Shown here in pieces: positions 50,101-64,000 of a stretch of DNA of 64,000 bases (the stretch's first letter is position 1; each line of letters opens with the position of its first letter). Location: positions 416,449 to 480,448 of the forward strand of contig JAYKAV010003079.1 of the NCBI GenBank assembly GCA_035582835.1. Reading direction: 5' to 3'. This stretch comes from Phoebastria nigripes (Eukaryota > Chordata > Aves > Procellariiformes > Diomedeidae). The translations under genes and the position numbers were made by a program. The notes under the pieces were generated by a model. That model saw nothing but the letters and a program-made list of their open reading frames with translations, was not told the DNA's origin and did not search any database.

Positions 50101-51989
50101 ACTGCCCAGCCAACATTCAAAAGGTACATGCAAAAGAAATAAAAAATAATGTTAAAGAACAGATATATTGCAATACAACACAACATAAACTGTATTGCTG
50201 CGTAGTTTTATTTTGTAATGGCAAACTGAATGTTGACATGATGTTACCTGACTGGTAATATTAATAATGAATGGTAATTGCGTGTCAAATCACCAGCCAT
50301 CTAAGATTCTCCGCAGTACAACTGCTGCTGTGTTTTTAATGACTAATGATGGCATACAAACGTACAGATGTTAGTCAGGGTTTACAAAGATACTGCAGGA
50401 TCACATGTGGTAACACCTGAACTAAAACTCTGCAAAATCAGTGGTCAGAACACCCATTCAAAGCTTGAAAAACACGATCAACAGGAACAAAGTTACACAC
50501 ACACTATCAATTAGGCAGTGAAAGAAACTTGCTACAACTCTCCAGACCTTAAAGCTACACCTGCTACAGGTCAAATGCTTACTGGGCACAGAGATTGTAT
50601 AAAACCTATCAAAACTACCATACTTTCAATGCTATCCCTTCTTTGCATAGTTGAATAAGACCAAAAAAAACCCCAATTTGTACATTGGGTAAATACTAGA
50701 TGTATAGAGTTCTGCAACAGCTAGACAGATGCTTGAGAATATGGCAAAAGTACCTGCTTAACATTATTCAGATTCTGTCACAATCAGATCACACATTTTC
50801 CACAGATTATTTATTCTGCATAGTATATTTCTTCTCTATTTGCTACAGTTTATTTTCCTACCGTCTAACAGATTGTATATATGTTTTCCAAAGTTATTCC
50901 TTTGTGTCCATTTCTTTTTGGTACATCTGTAGCAAGCTGATTCATTGTCTAAGTGACTTCACATCACTTCAGCACCAAGTTTAACTGAAGGCCATAACTT
51001 AACACTTCTATTTACTCGCTGAAAATTCTATTTCCTCTCCAAGTTTGAAAAAAGACTTTTCACATTTCTCCAGTACAACAAAATCATTTTCTATAATAAC
51101 AGTTCTTAAACTCTGTTTCTGGCAAACCTTCTTCCAAAGTCATAATCCCACCCTCATTTACACATGTAACTTCAAGTGAGTCAAAAGTTTATATACTAGT
51201 GCTCTAAACCCTAATACTTTAAGGAAACTAAAAGGGAACAATACTGATCTGAAAGCAGCACAGGGAAGGCACAACTCACTTCCTCCACAACCTCCTCCTC
51301 TATCCCATGCCTTCCTGTTACTATATCTCATGACTTAACATTTCTAACCCCTCAATTTCTGTATGGCAGCTGAGCAAAAAAACTACAGTCTCTTTTGCTG
51401 AGAACAAATAATGGCATACTTCACGATTATTTTAAACTGTAAAAAGCCCGTACTGCTGCCAAAAAAAGCTGCAAGGTAAAACAAACTGGGGAACCGATCC
51501 ATGTTAAAACAAACTTCTTCCTTCTTGTCAGATCCCTTTTAACTCAGATTAATTCTTGATCTTGGTCTCGAATTGTATGCTATGCATGCAGAACCACTTC
51601 CTTCTCCAGCAGTGAAGGCTTAAAGCAATTATCACCTATGTAGCTGAGAACATTTTATTTAAATAATGTTGAGTTCTTCACTTCATTTTATAGTACTACC
51701 CTTAGCATTACTCTGCCCAGTTGGATTTTGTTTTTAAGTGCCACTTACAAACTGCTACCTATCAGTCTGTTATCTAATGCTTATAAACTTAGCTCTTTAC
51801 TTGACAACCCACCTGTTTTGTTGATTTTTTAGTTCCATTAAATATCTTCCAAGCAAGACCATTACCACCACTGGCAATATGTCGGCCAACATCAAATTCC
51901 CTGGTAACAGGATTTCCCATGACTGCACTGGTGACATCAGCCGTTACCTTTGTAACGGTACTCTTCAATTTATTCAGCATGGACTCCAT
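19529..51989 (-). CDS. SCYL2: SCYL2 (SCY1-like pseudokinase 2, CVAK104), complete, 17 coding exons
   Basis: SCYL2 is a cytosolic pseudokinase on clathrin-coated membranes of the trans-Golgi and endosomes that binds clathrin and the AP-2 ear. The coding exons total 2790 nt, giving 929 residues, the length I recall for the human protein. All introns have GT/AG ends and phases agree. The kinase-like domain spans about residues 32-325. It shows a degenerate Gly loop (IASGGNG), Phe where the VAIK lysine should be (VAVF), HGN in place of HRD, and GFDF in place of DFG. A helical HEAT-like region follows (about 330-590), then a charged coiled coil (about 670-702), then a disordered tail rich in Asn, Ser, Pro and Gln (714-929) with NPF, NLFG and a terminal DLKDLFG, motifs typical of clathrin/AP-2/EH-domain partners. 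The ATG has a strong context (A at -3, G at +4). The largest intron is 42859-51812 and contains a CR1 and an LTR. Confidence 0.97.
20776..20895 (-). CDS. SCYL2: SCYL2 exon 17, residues 674-713
   Basis: 120 nt, phase 0, ends CAG|GTGAG. It encodes [20 protein letters not shown] and onwards, the Lys/Glu/Gln-rich coiled coil that precedes the tail. Confidence 0.96.
22013..22102 (-). CDS. SCYL2: SCYL2 exon 16, residues 644-673
   Basis: 90 nt, phase 0, donor AAAAG|GTGTG. It encodes an acidic, Ser-rich linker beginning [13 protein letters not shown] and ending in basic KQKK. Confidence 0.95.
22234..22300 (-). CDS. SCYL2: SCYL2 exon 15, residues 621-643
   Basis: 67 nt; the first base completes the Lys codon split with exon 14. 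It encodes [20 protein letters not shown] and NQ, a polar linker, and ends CAG|GTAAG. Confidence 0.94.
23006..23106 (-). CDS. SCYL2: SCYL2 exon 14, residues 588-621
   Basis: 101 nt, acceptor ttttacag|TTC and donor GAA|GTAAG. It encodes a charged helical segment ([20 protein letters not shown]) that ends the helical-repeat region. Confidence 0.96.
23761..23879 (-). CDS. SCYL2: SCYL2 exon 13, residues 548-587
   Basis: 119 nt; completes the split Gly codon. It encodes [20 protein letters not shown] and a hydrophobic helix ([18 protein letters not shown]) typical of HEAT-like repeats. Confidence 0.96.
25702..25834 (-). CDS. SCYL2: SCYL2 exon 12, residues 504-548
   Basis: 133 nt, acceptor ttcacag|GTC and donor TTAG|GTAATTAA. 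It encodes [20 protein letters not shown] and [15 protein letters not shown], part of the helical repeat region. Confidence 0.96.
26328..26441 (-). CDS. SCYL2: SCYL2 exon 11, residues 466-503
   Basis: 114 nt, phase 0, acceptor tttttacag|GAG and donor GCT|GTAAGTA. It encodes [20 protein letters not shown] followed by [15 protein letters not shown], a HEAT-type helical pair. Confidence 0.97.
26557..26580. repeat. perfect 12-bp tandem duplication
   Basis: ttaaggaaatat occurs twice head to tail in SCYL2 intron 10, upstream of exon 11. Confidence 0.8.
27711..27833 (-). CDS. SCYL2: SCYL2 exon 10, residues 425-465
   Basis: 123 nt, phase 0, acceptor ttttaacag|ATC and donor CAG|GTATAG. It encodes [20 protein letters not shown] and the following helix. 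Confidence 0.97.
31334..31475 (-). other. SCYL2: in-frame cryptic exon candidate in SCYL2 intron 9
   Basis: A strong acceptor (ctatttcccttttccag) at about 31492-31476 precedes an open stretch in phase 0 with exon 9, starting [20 protein letters not shown]. The frame stays open to 31210, and a GGTATA donor occurs at about 31332. The segment is absent from the 929-residue reading that matches the known SCYL2 length, so if used it would be an alternative insertion. It may equally be a chance open frame. The end coordinate is a guess. Confidence 0.2.
31554..31730 (-). CDS. SCYL2: SCYL2 exon 9, residues 366-424
   Basis: 177 nt, phase 0, acceptor ttttag|CGT and donor CAG|GTATG. It encodes [20 protein letters not shown] and onwards, part of the helical solenoid. 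A possible cryptic exon begins about 80 bp downstream (see 31334-31475). Confidence 0.97.
33193..33318 (-). CDS. SCYL2: SCYL2 exon 8, residues 324-365
   Basis: 126 nt, phase 0, acceptor atttttag|ATA and donor AAG|GTATG. It encodes [20 protein letters not shown] and [11 protein letters not shown], at the transition from kinase-like domain to helical repeats. Confidence 0.97.
34351..34422. repeat. imperfect tandem duplication, unit about 42 bp
   Basis: In SCYL2 intron 7, gagtagggcaata at 34351 recurs as gagtagggcaata at 34393 with the following a/g-rich segment also repeated. A local duplication. Confidence 0.7.
35526..35642 (-). CDS. SCYL2: SCYL2 exon 7, residues 285-323
   Basis: 117 nt, phase 0, acceptor ttacgcag|CTG and donor AAG|GTCAG. 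It encodes [20 protein letters not shown] and RPDADQMTK, the end of the kinase-like C-lobe. An N lies just outside, in the intron at 35681. Confidence 0.95.
36537..36758 (-). CDS. SCYL2: SCYL2 exon 6, residues 211-284
   Basis: 222 nt, phase 0, acceptor cttgtag|CCA and donor CAG|GTATTTG. It carries the pseudokinase C-lobe landmarks: [10 protein letters not shown] in the APE position and [19 protein letters not shown], equivalent to the DxWSxG helix F of active kinases. Confidence 0.97.
37370..37519 (-). CDS. SCYL2: SCYL2 exon 5, residues 161-210
   Basis: 150 nt, phase 0, acceptor attaacag|GTT and donor GGAG|GTAATAG. It contains the degenerate catalytic loop [12 protein letters not shown], where HRD is lost but the PENI stretch is kept, and MGFDFC in place of DFG. 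These substitutions explain the pseudokinase classification. Confidence 0.97.
38116..38260 (-). CDS. SCYL2: SCYL2 exon 4, residues 112-160
   Basis: 145 nt; the first base completes the Arg codon split with exon 3. It encodes [20 protein letters not shown] and [19 protein letters not shown], the hinge and start of the C-lobe. Donor CAG|GTATG. Confidence 0.96.
40311..40375. repeat. AT-rich low-complexity tract
   Basis: A run of ta/at/taaat units in SCYL2 intron 3, before the LTR at 40749. Confidence 0.7.
40749..41274 (-). mobile_element. solo endogenous retrovirus LTR in SCYL2 intron 3
   Basis: Ends are TG..CA. On the minus strand the element starts TGTCCTGGTTTCGGCTGG and ends GGGTTAAACCACAACA. 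It carries a TATAAAG box (plus strand ctttata near 41025) and an ATTAAA polyadenylation signal (plus tttaat near 40865). Flanking pentamers ctggc and ctagc look like a target-site duplication with one mismatch. It shares its second half closely with the LTR at 63277-63828. No internal retroviral genes accompany it. It lies in the same orientation as SCYL2 and contains an AAT/AAC microsatellite (40892-40919). Confidence 0.88.
42701..42858 (-). CDS. SCYL2: SCYL2 exon 3, residues 60-112
   Basis: 158 nt, acceptor tttctag|GAA and donor CCAG|GTAAG. It encodes [20 protein letters not shown], with Phe where active kinases have the ATP-binding Lys, followed by [16 protein letters not shown]. Confidence 0.97.
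42992..43012. repeat. (TA)n microsatellite
   Basis: A short run of ta dinucleotides in SCYL2 intron 2, about 135 bp from the exon 3 acceptor. Confidence 0.7.
45790..47156 (+). mobile_element. CR1 LINE, 5'-truncated, reverse transcriptase to 3' end
   Basis: The plus strand encodes the CR1 ORF2 reverse transcriptase from the NYRPVSL motif onward: [42 protein letters not shown], then FADNTKLGG, then the C-terminal [12 protein letters not shown] region. It ends in the diagnostic 3' octamer repeat attctatg x2 at 47141-47156. It is inactive: an in-frame TAG at 45957-45959, Asn for the second catalytic Asp in the FADD box, and a frameshift near 46495 that moves the reading frame for the rest of the ORF. 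The N-terminal endonuclease half is missing. It is inserted antisense in SCYL2 intron 2. Confidence 0.95.
47398..47959 (+). mobile_element. solo LTR, second subfamily, antisense in SCYL2 intron 2
   Basis: On the plus strand it starts TGTACTGGGTCTGGCTGAG and ends GGTCAACCCACCACA, so it has TG..CA ends. The flanking pentamers tcctt (47393-47397) and tcctc (47960-47964) match at 4 of 5 positions. Near its 3' part it shares the ATTAAACTGT poly(A)-signal segment with the other two LTRs but otherwise differs from them, so it is a related but distinct subfamily. No gag, pol or env remains. Confidence 0.75.
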
Positions 51990-52017
51990 TGTTTCAACTG
52001 TGCACCAATGTATTATC
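51813..52017 (-). CDS. SCYL2: SCYL2 exon 2, 5'UTR end and start codon, residues 1-59
   Basis: The exon runs from acceptor gtctttgtag|GATAA at 52017 to donor CAG|GTGGG at 51813. Coding begins with ATG at 51989-51987 in the context ACAATGG. It encodes [36 protein letters not shown] (degenerate Gly loop) and NGTKKSTKQ. The first 28 bases are untranslated. Confidence 0.96.
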
Positions 52018-54587
52018 CTACAAAGACAAGAAAAAAAAAAAGCTTCACTGACCTCTCACAATTTCTGTTAACATAAGACAGATGTTGAAAACTGTAGCAT
52101 CTAACCAAGGATCCAATAGGATACAGGAGTACCCACAAAAAGAATACCGAAATATAACTTCCAGGGCTTTGCAGTTATACATATTCACACTGCATACACN
52201 TATCTGTGTGTGCGTGCCTGGGGATTGTATGTCATTACTTCTACTCCTTAAAAACTTCTGAATCTCTTGATCATTCTTCGTTAGATCTAACAATGCAATT
52301 AAGGACTGAGAAATTCAACCATTTCTTGAAAACAGGTAATTGAATAAAGCAGAGGATCTATAAACTGCTCCCATGAAGGAAAGGTTCACACCTTGTATAT
52401 CAACATCAATCAACAAAGAGAACGAAATCTGAAGGAAACCAGGCTCGTTTAATTCCAGTGGTCACAGAACTACACATTTTCTGAAGGGAAGGATTGCTTA
52501 AGATCCCAGACCAGCAAAAGAATAGATGTGTATTATACAGAAGACAAGTAAAAAATGTGTTCTTTCCTACACTGTGCTTGTCAAAATAGAAGCTCAAAAT
52601 TCAGTATTCTACCCATCAGATTACTGACATTACTATTTGTATGATCGAAGTATTAATGAGCTTAAGTATTAATCAGTTGCTGCAGGGGAAGGAAACAAGA
52701 AACCATCTTTTTATGCTTTATTTTAACAAAATTGTACAAGGAAGTTTTTTACATCACCTTGCAAATTTAAGAGCTAAAAGACTGTGGCAGCTTACAATTT
52801 AGTTCATCTTCCCCTGTAGTGTGTACCTCCACAGTTTCCTAAGTCGTCACAATTAGTTCCAAAAAATCTGACTTGCCTATTCTGCCAGATAGAAGTTCTG
52901 AAGCCTATGTCCCATTTATACAATTGTCTCTCTGATAACGGATACACAAAAAAGAATGAAGACAGGAAACAAACAGTGAAAAAAAGAGATAGACTTTCAT
53001 CTTCCTCATCAGTGTGAGCAAAGATGAAGAGAGAATGCAAGAAGAAATGATTTCCTGGAATCAGTATTATGTGGTATATTCAAAAGCAACATTTAAGGAT
53101 ATTTCTTCATTCTCTCTTCCAAATAAGGTGTGAAGAGTACTATTTCTTCAACCTATAGTAAAATAAACCTAAGATAGCACATCAGCAAATGTACTGAAAT
53201 CTGCAGAAATATTATTTTCAATGATGGCCTTATTTGTCATATACTCAACTCATTGGCATATAATTTGTGTAAAACTACTTCTTTGAAAAATAGAGAATGT
53301 CATTCCTATTCAAATGTAAGAGACAAGATTCTGTTGTGATAAAGATGATGTTTGCCAAGTCATGGTAACAAGGACAAAAGAAGCAAAAGGCATTAACAAA
53401 TAATCCAGTGAGCGCTGGGACTAATCAGCCCCAATGTCCTTCTGATTGGATGTGAGGTGCTTGTTTGTACGAATTAAAGCTCTTCCCACTGTATTATATA
53501 CATTTATAAGGCAATGTTCTGGTCTACATAGATTATCTGGTGTCTATTAATATATGCATTTATGCCACAGCTTCTTCCACATTCAAGACACAGATGGAGT
53601 TTGTTTCCTCTTCACAGCTCCTTAGTCTCACAAAACCTGTAGCAACTTATTTTTGACACCTGTATACCTCAGTCAAACTTGACTGAAATCAACCACACTA
53701 AAGTTATTTGGACATGCACACCTTCTCCCCCTGGTACTATAGATCTGATTCCATTAGAAATCAGGACAAATAATCTGACTAGTATTAAATTGGAAAGATA
53801 GACCTGTTTTCTAAAAGAGGTAATAAACATACTTCTTAAAAAGTTGTATGAGTTACTGAACACTTCAATTCAGTGTAGCTGTGTTTAACTGTATTAACCT
53901 AATCCTAAGCAAACTCTAGCACAGTGCTGTAAGCAACACAGCTATGCTGCTCTATCTTGACTATTGTTGCAGTTACATCCCGCCTTCAGTATTCTTCCAT
54001 AGTGAAATGTAAAATACACTAATGCTGTGGCTCCATAGATATTTCTCCAATTTCCATGTCAGCTAAGTGACACAAATTTGTGCTACTAAATGAAGAACCA
54101 GACTCGGAGTTTTAAGAAAATATATTCTAAAAAAGAAAGGTATCCAGCTGCACAGATCTCGATCTTGCAAATACTCAACTTTAAAATCAGAAATAGTAGT
54201 TATGGCTTCAACAGGACTACTCAGGAGCAGAACCAGATATGACTGCAAGCACGTTCAGGGTGGAGTTGGTCTTAATTACGGGGACTGTGAGTTTTAGATA
54301 TGAGAAGCTGAGTCTGAATACAATGAGATAATCTTAAGAATAATTACGCACTTGTTTGGTATGTATTAAGTGTTTTGTTGAGAACACAGCTGGAAATAAA
54401 TTACGGAAACATAGAATTCCTTTATTAAGTAATTTTATTACAGTATGTGATATTTTATTACAATATATTAATTTTACTTTATGAATTGTGCTGTGGAAAA
54501 ATGCATGCAATGCCTAACTGTGCAGCCCAAGACCAAACAGCTATTAGACACTGGCTAATATCCATGTATAAAGGAACTTTTCATTAA

Positions 54588-54629
54588 CCTGATAAATAGG
54601 TAGAAAAACCTGATAAATAGGTAGAAACA
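54588..54629. repeat. 21-bp tandem duplication
   Basis: acctgataaataggtagaaa occurs twice in tandem in SCYL2 intron 1. Confidence 0.85.
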
Positions 54630-55861
54630 AGGATCATGGAGTATTCTAAATAGGAGCTATAGGTATTTCCAGCTCTCAGAGATTTTATTCTGCAGCTATT
54701 CCATGGGGCAAATTCTATATGCTAAAGGACTATAAAATCAATCCTAATGAGTTCAAGATAACCACAAATCTAATTTATTTGTTTTTAACTCTTGTGCTCT
54801 TTGCATTGTTGCATTCACTCCCAGCTATCAAACCTTCTCTAGTATCAATGCAACACAATTTTGTGTTAGAACTCTCAAAACTAAAGAGACGCTTTGCAAA
54901 ATTAATTGTGGAGATATTATGAAGAAAATGCATGTGCATGCATGTTCAAATTCCTTTGTATAAATCTGAAAGGGAGCTTCTCTGTATAGGTGGTGGAAAA
55001 ATGGTGTAGTATTGATTAAATCAGAAGTGCCCTCTGCTGTGGGTGACAGACTAACTGCAGTGAGAAGCCTGGAAAAGCCACTAGGTGAGAATGTTAACAG
55101 CATTCCAGTGTCTGAAGGGTTAGGATTTAAAAATCAAGCCTGGTAGACCCTGTCCAACCTGTTCCTCTCCAGCTTGACAGTATGCAAACTACTGATTAAT
55201 TTAGCTACTGAGTAAGGATTACTGAGAAACTCACTTCTCAATAAGCAGCTTGGGTTTTAAGTTCACATCCATCTAACATTGTAAATTTGTAGAAATCCTC
55301 CTGTCAACATTTAGACTGTAATCTAAAATAGCGTATTTTGCTTTATAAAAATGATTGTTATTACCAACTTCAGTAAAAACTCAATATATGTTAACAGGAA
55401 CAATGTACCTAGAAAAATCCATGCCAAAAAAAAATGTATCTATTTCGGGTAGTATCTATAATACCACAAATGATGATGATATAATCATATCTGAAATACG
55501 CAGCTTTAGTTCTCAACTGTATGAAAACTGGTTTGTTCAGTTCTTTTAAGACCAAACTACTATTTACAGAAAAATTAACAACCACGGGACAATAAAGAAA
55601 GTCAGTCACCCTCAATGAAACTTTCATTTCAAGTTAAAAGGTAATAAATGAGAAAAGATCTTAAGAGTAACAGTGTTCAGACAAGCAACACAGGACATGC
55701 AATAAATGTTTAAGAACTTTGATTTCTTCCTGTTTGAATTTCATGGGTAATTAATGCTACTGATACTAAGTCCATGAAACCTGGAACTAATCCTAAAAAG
55801 AAATCCGGATGGTCAATGTGTTGTTTTCATGAATTCCCCTCACAATTGATAATGGTCTTTA

Positions 55862-55879
55862 TGCTGATGTACATCAGCA
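55862..55879. other. 18-bp perfect palindrome
   Basis: tgctgatgtacatcagca is its own reverse complement, in SCYL2 intron 1, about 1.2 kb from exon 1. Role unknown. Confidence 0.6.
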
Positions 55880-57055
55880 ACAATATGTCAGCACAATGAC
55901 GACCTAATCACTTGGCAAGGTAGTAAGCAACAGCTAACACAGCAATAAGAAATGAGGCAAAACATTCAAAATGTTGAAATAAAGGTAAATCCAAAACAAA
56001 GGTTCCCCACCATTCTTTAATTCTCACTCATGTAAAACAATTGCATGATTTAAAACTATTTATTTATCCTTGAACTAATTCATAGCTTCACCTGATGTAT
56101 GGACACGGGTGCACACTGTACAGCCGCGCATCATACACTCTGCCAGTATTTTGACCTATAACAAGCTGGGATTCCCCTCTGTGAACCAAGGCAGCAGGCA
56201 GGTGCATGGGTACTTCATACCACCCAACCCAAGCTTCCATCCTATCCATCTGACCCAAACAATGATGAATTCACAGGAGAAATAGGTACTAGAACAACCA
56301 AGTCTCACCAAACAAAAGAAAAAAAAAAAATTTCAGGCACAACCACCCTTTTGCATTTGTCACAAAAACAACAGGAGGATCAAATGTAATGATGCACTGT
56401 GCACGGTGTAGCTGCCCTTAGAGCAAGTCACGTTCATGATTTTTATTCAGTATTTCGGTACCCAGCTGCAACTGAAACCCTACCAAAAACTCACGGAACG
56501 AGATCCATGCACGGGGATCCGTTGACAGGATGCCTGCTGACAGAAGAAACCTAACCTATATGCTGCGCAAACCCCTGGATTGTCTTTTGCGGGCCAGTCC
56601 TGCCGGACAAAGTATTCACTGTTATTTACAGTGAGACCGGACTCGCACCGCTCCGCCGAGAAACCCCGGCCAGCGGCGCGCAGGGAATCCCCTCCTGCCC
56701 GCTGCCCGAAGGGCCGGTGACTGTGCTCACCGCTCCGCGGGGCAGCCGGAGGGAGCGCNCCTGTGGCGGGGGGCGGCCGCGGTCAGAGGCGAGCGGCGGT
56801 GAGCGGCGTTTGCGGGCAGGTGATCCGCGATCCGCCGGCTCGGGCAGCCCGACGGTTCCCGCCAGGCCCTGCTCATACAACGATCGCGCCTCCAGGGCGG
56901 CCCCCTTCCCCTCCACCCCTCAGCGCCGGGCTGCCGGGACGCGAGACCGCCATCCCCAGCCCCTGCGGAGCCAGCGGGCCCTGCCCACCCCGCGCAGTGG
57001 CACTAGGCCACGGGCAGCCGCTCCTGCCCCGGGGCGCGGGGGACAGGCCTCTTAC

Positions 57056-57200
57056 CTGAGCCCGCGGGAAGCTGCCGGCGCAGCACCCGGCTGCCCGTCG
57101 CCCTGTGGGCCCGGCGGGCCACCTGTCACGCCGGCTCCGTCTCTCGCTCCGGCCCCAGCTCGGCCCCGTCCCGCTCCAGCTACTCCATAGCGACGGCGAC
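57056..57200 (-). other. SCYL2: SCYL2 exon 1, non-coding, approximate 5' end
   Basis: A consensus donor GGCTCAG|GTAAGAGG on the minus strand ends at 57056, inside the CpG island and upstream of the coding exons. SCYL2 in mammals likewise starts with an untranslated first exon. The 5' end is approximate. An open frame of 68 codons on this strand is GC-driven and not taken as coding. Confidence 0.55.
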
Positions 57201-57361
57201 GGCGACAGCCACAGCGCCAGGGGAGGGGGGCGGCGGGAGCGGCCGGAGCGCGCCTCACTTCCGCCCCGGAGGGGCGGTGCTGGAGTGGCGGCCGGGGGAG
57301 GTGGAGGAGGGCGGGAAGTGATGCACTCTCTTGGCTTCCGCCAGCGGCACCGGCCGCGGTT

Positions 57362-62902
<5,541 letters not shown>

Positions 62903-63023
62903 GTAAGAGCAACCTGGAACAAAAAAATACAAGTGAAAGCTGTATAAAGGATGTAGCTTACTAAGTGTTAATTGACTGAATCATAACACCATTTGCAATG
63001 CTGTTGNGGATGCACTTTAATTT

Positions 63024-63240
63024 ATAGGTTGGAAGGGAACGCTCGAGGTTGCTAGTCGGAACCTCTGCTCAAGGCAAGGACAAATTTCAAAGTTAGATCA
63101 AGTTGCTTAGGGCCTGGTCCAGCTGAATTTTGAAAATCTGCAAGGATAGAAAGTCACCAACCTCTGTGGGTGACTTGTTTCAATATATAACTACTCTCAT
63201 TGTGAAAATTTCTTACTGCTAGTCAGAATTTCGCTTATTG
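63024..63240 (-). mobile_element. old CR1 3' fragment, reverse orientation, DEPDC4 intron 5
   Basis: The plus strand reads as the reverse complement of a CR1 3' end: a ggttggaaggga landmark at about 63029, then diverged segments corresponding to the CR1 ORF2 tail. It is heavily mutated, with no terminal octamer found. The neighbouring LTR begins about 40 bp downstream. Confidence 0.6.
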
Positions 63241-63276
63241 CTACTTGTGACTAATAACATAAAAGTAAAATCATTG

Positions 63277-63828
63277 TGTTGTGGTTTAACCCCAGCCAGC
63301 AACTAAGCACCACACAACTGCTTGCTCACTCCCCCCACAGCNGGATGGGGGAGAGAATCGGAAGGGTAAAAGTGAGAAAACTCGAGGGTTGAGATAAAGA
63401 CAGTTTAATAGGCAAAGCAAAGCAAGGAATTCATTTACTACTTCCCATCGGCAGGCAGGTGTTCAGCCATCTCCAGGAAAGCAGGGCTTCATCACGCGTA
63501 ACAGTGACTTGGGAAGACAAACACCATCACTCCGAACGTCCCCCCTTCCTTCTTCTTCCCCCAGCTTTATATGCTGAGCATGACATCACATGGTATGGAA
63601 TACCCCGTTGGTCAATTGGGTCAGCTGTCCTGGCTGTGTCCCCTCCCAGCTTCTTGTGCCCCTGGCAGAGCATGGGAAGCTGAAAAGTCCTTGACTAGTG
63701 TAAACACTGCTTAGCAACAACTAAAACATCAGTGTGTTATCAACATTATTCTCACACTAAATCCAAAACACAGCACTATACCAGCTACTAGGGAGAAAAC
63801 TAACTCTGTCCCAGCCAAAACTAGGACA
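63277..63828 (-). mobile_element. solo LTR with perfect 5-bp target-site duplication
   Basis: TG..CA ends, flanked by cattg on both sides (63272-63276 and 63829-63833), a perfect 5-bp duplication that fixes the boundaries. The 5-bp length suits ERVL-like or some other avian ERV classes. On the minus strand it contains a TATAAAG box (plus ctttata near 63564) and ATTAAA. It belongs to the same family as 40749-41274. It has no internal genes and is antisense to DEPDC4. Confidence 0.92.
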
Positions 63829-64000
63829 CATTGCTGTAAAGTTTTCTTGTTAACCAGAATAAAGTTTTGTAAGTTCTAGACTTAGGGCTTTTTTAGTAAT
63901 AGAAGTTATTTAAAATTATAAAAGGGGCTATTGAGATTGTTATTCAGGCTGTGATATCCCCCAAAAAACCCTCCCTACATACGCTCACAAGTAAAGCAGA

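Larger units (their letters stand above)
42859..51812 (-). other. SCYL2: SCYL2 intron 2 (about 9 kb)
   Basis: The largest intron. Apart from the CR1 (45790-47156), the LTR (47398-47959), a TA microsatellite and a poly-A run near 48125-48140, it is AT-rich unique-looking DNA with no exon I can support. Confidence 0.8.

Noticed and set aside
19529..51989. Possibility that the SCYL2 match is a processed pseudogene
   Set aside because: Seventeen coding segments separated by GT/AG introns with matching phases and no stop or frameshift show an intact, spliced gene.
62903..62964. Read-through of DEPDC4 exon 5 to a stop at 62962
   Set aside because: The extension starts at a consensus GTAAGAG donor and has no DEPDC-family similarity. 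An intron-retained short isoform is not excluded.

Overview
This is a stretch of nuclear chromosome from a bird, probably a neoavian. The bird call rests on CR1 retrotransposon fragments with the CR1-type 3' octamer repeat, solo endogenous-retrovirus LTRs of a kind common in Neoaves, small exons in AT-rich introns, and the vertebrate gene order DEPDC4 - SCYL2 - SLC17A8 (human 12q23). Isolated single N bases are scattered through the window.

Layout, left to right. 1-1771 is the beginning of SLC17A8 (VGLUT3) intron 1. SLC17A8 exon 1 lies on the minus strand at 1772-1872, with a GC-rich promoter region just upstream (about 1.9-2.4 kb); the rest of that gene lies beyond the left edge. About 2.4-18.2 kb is intergenic: a moderately GC-rich part to about 5.3 kb, a CR1 endonuclease fragment at about 5.99-6.62 kb, then AT-rich DNA in which I recognise no gene. 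SCYL2 is complete on the minus strand from its stop codon at 19529 to its start codon at 51989. Its non-coding first exon ends at 57056. The 17 coding exons sum to 2790 nt, a 929-residue protein, the length I recall for the human one, and every junction keeps phase with GT/AG ends. A CpG island at about 56.6-57.8 kb is a shared head-to-head promoter: SCYL2 runs left from it and DEPDC4 runs right. DEPDC4 exons 1-5 (57362-62902, plus strand) are present and the gene runs off the right edge.

Transposable elements sit in introns and intergenic DNA: CR1 pieces at about 5.99-6.62, 45.79-47.16, 57.88-58.17 and 63.02-63.24 kb, and three solo LTRs at 40749-41274, 47398-47959 and 63277-63828.

The genes are neighbours rather than a pathway. 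SCYL2 is a pseudokinase adaptor for clathrin/AP-2 traffic, SLC17A8 a vesicular glutamate transporter, and DEPDC4 a poorly characterised DEP-domain protein. I found no convincing undescribed system. The best leads are an in-frame cryptic exon candidate in SCYL2 intron 9, a tandem NAGNAG acceptor in DEPDC4, a stem-loop in the probable SCYL2 3'UTR, a sense-oriented LTR polyadenylation signal inside SCYL2, and an unassigned coding-like reading frame followed by a polyadenylation signal in SLC17A8 intron 1.
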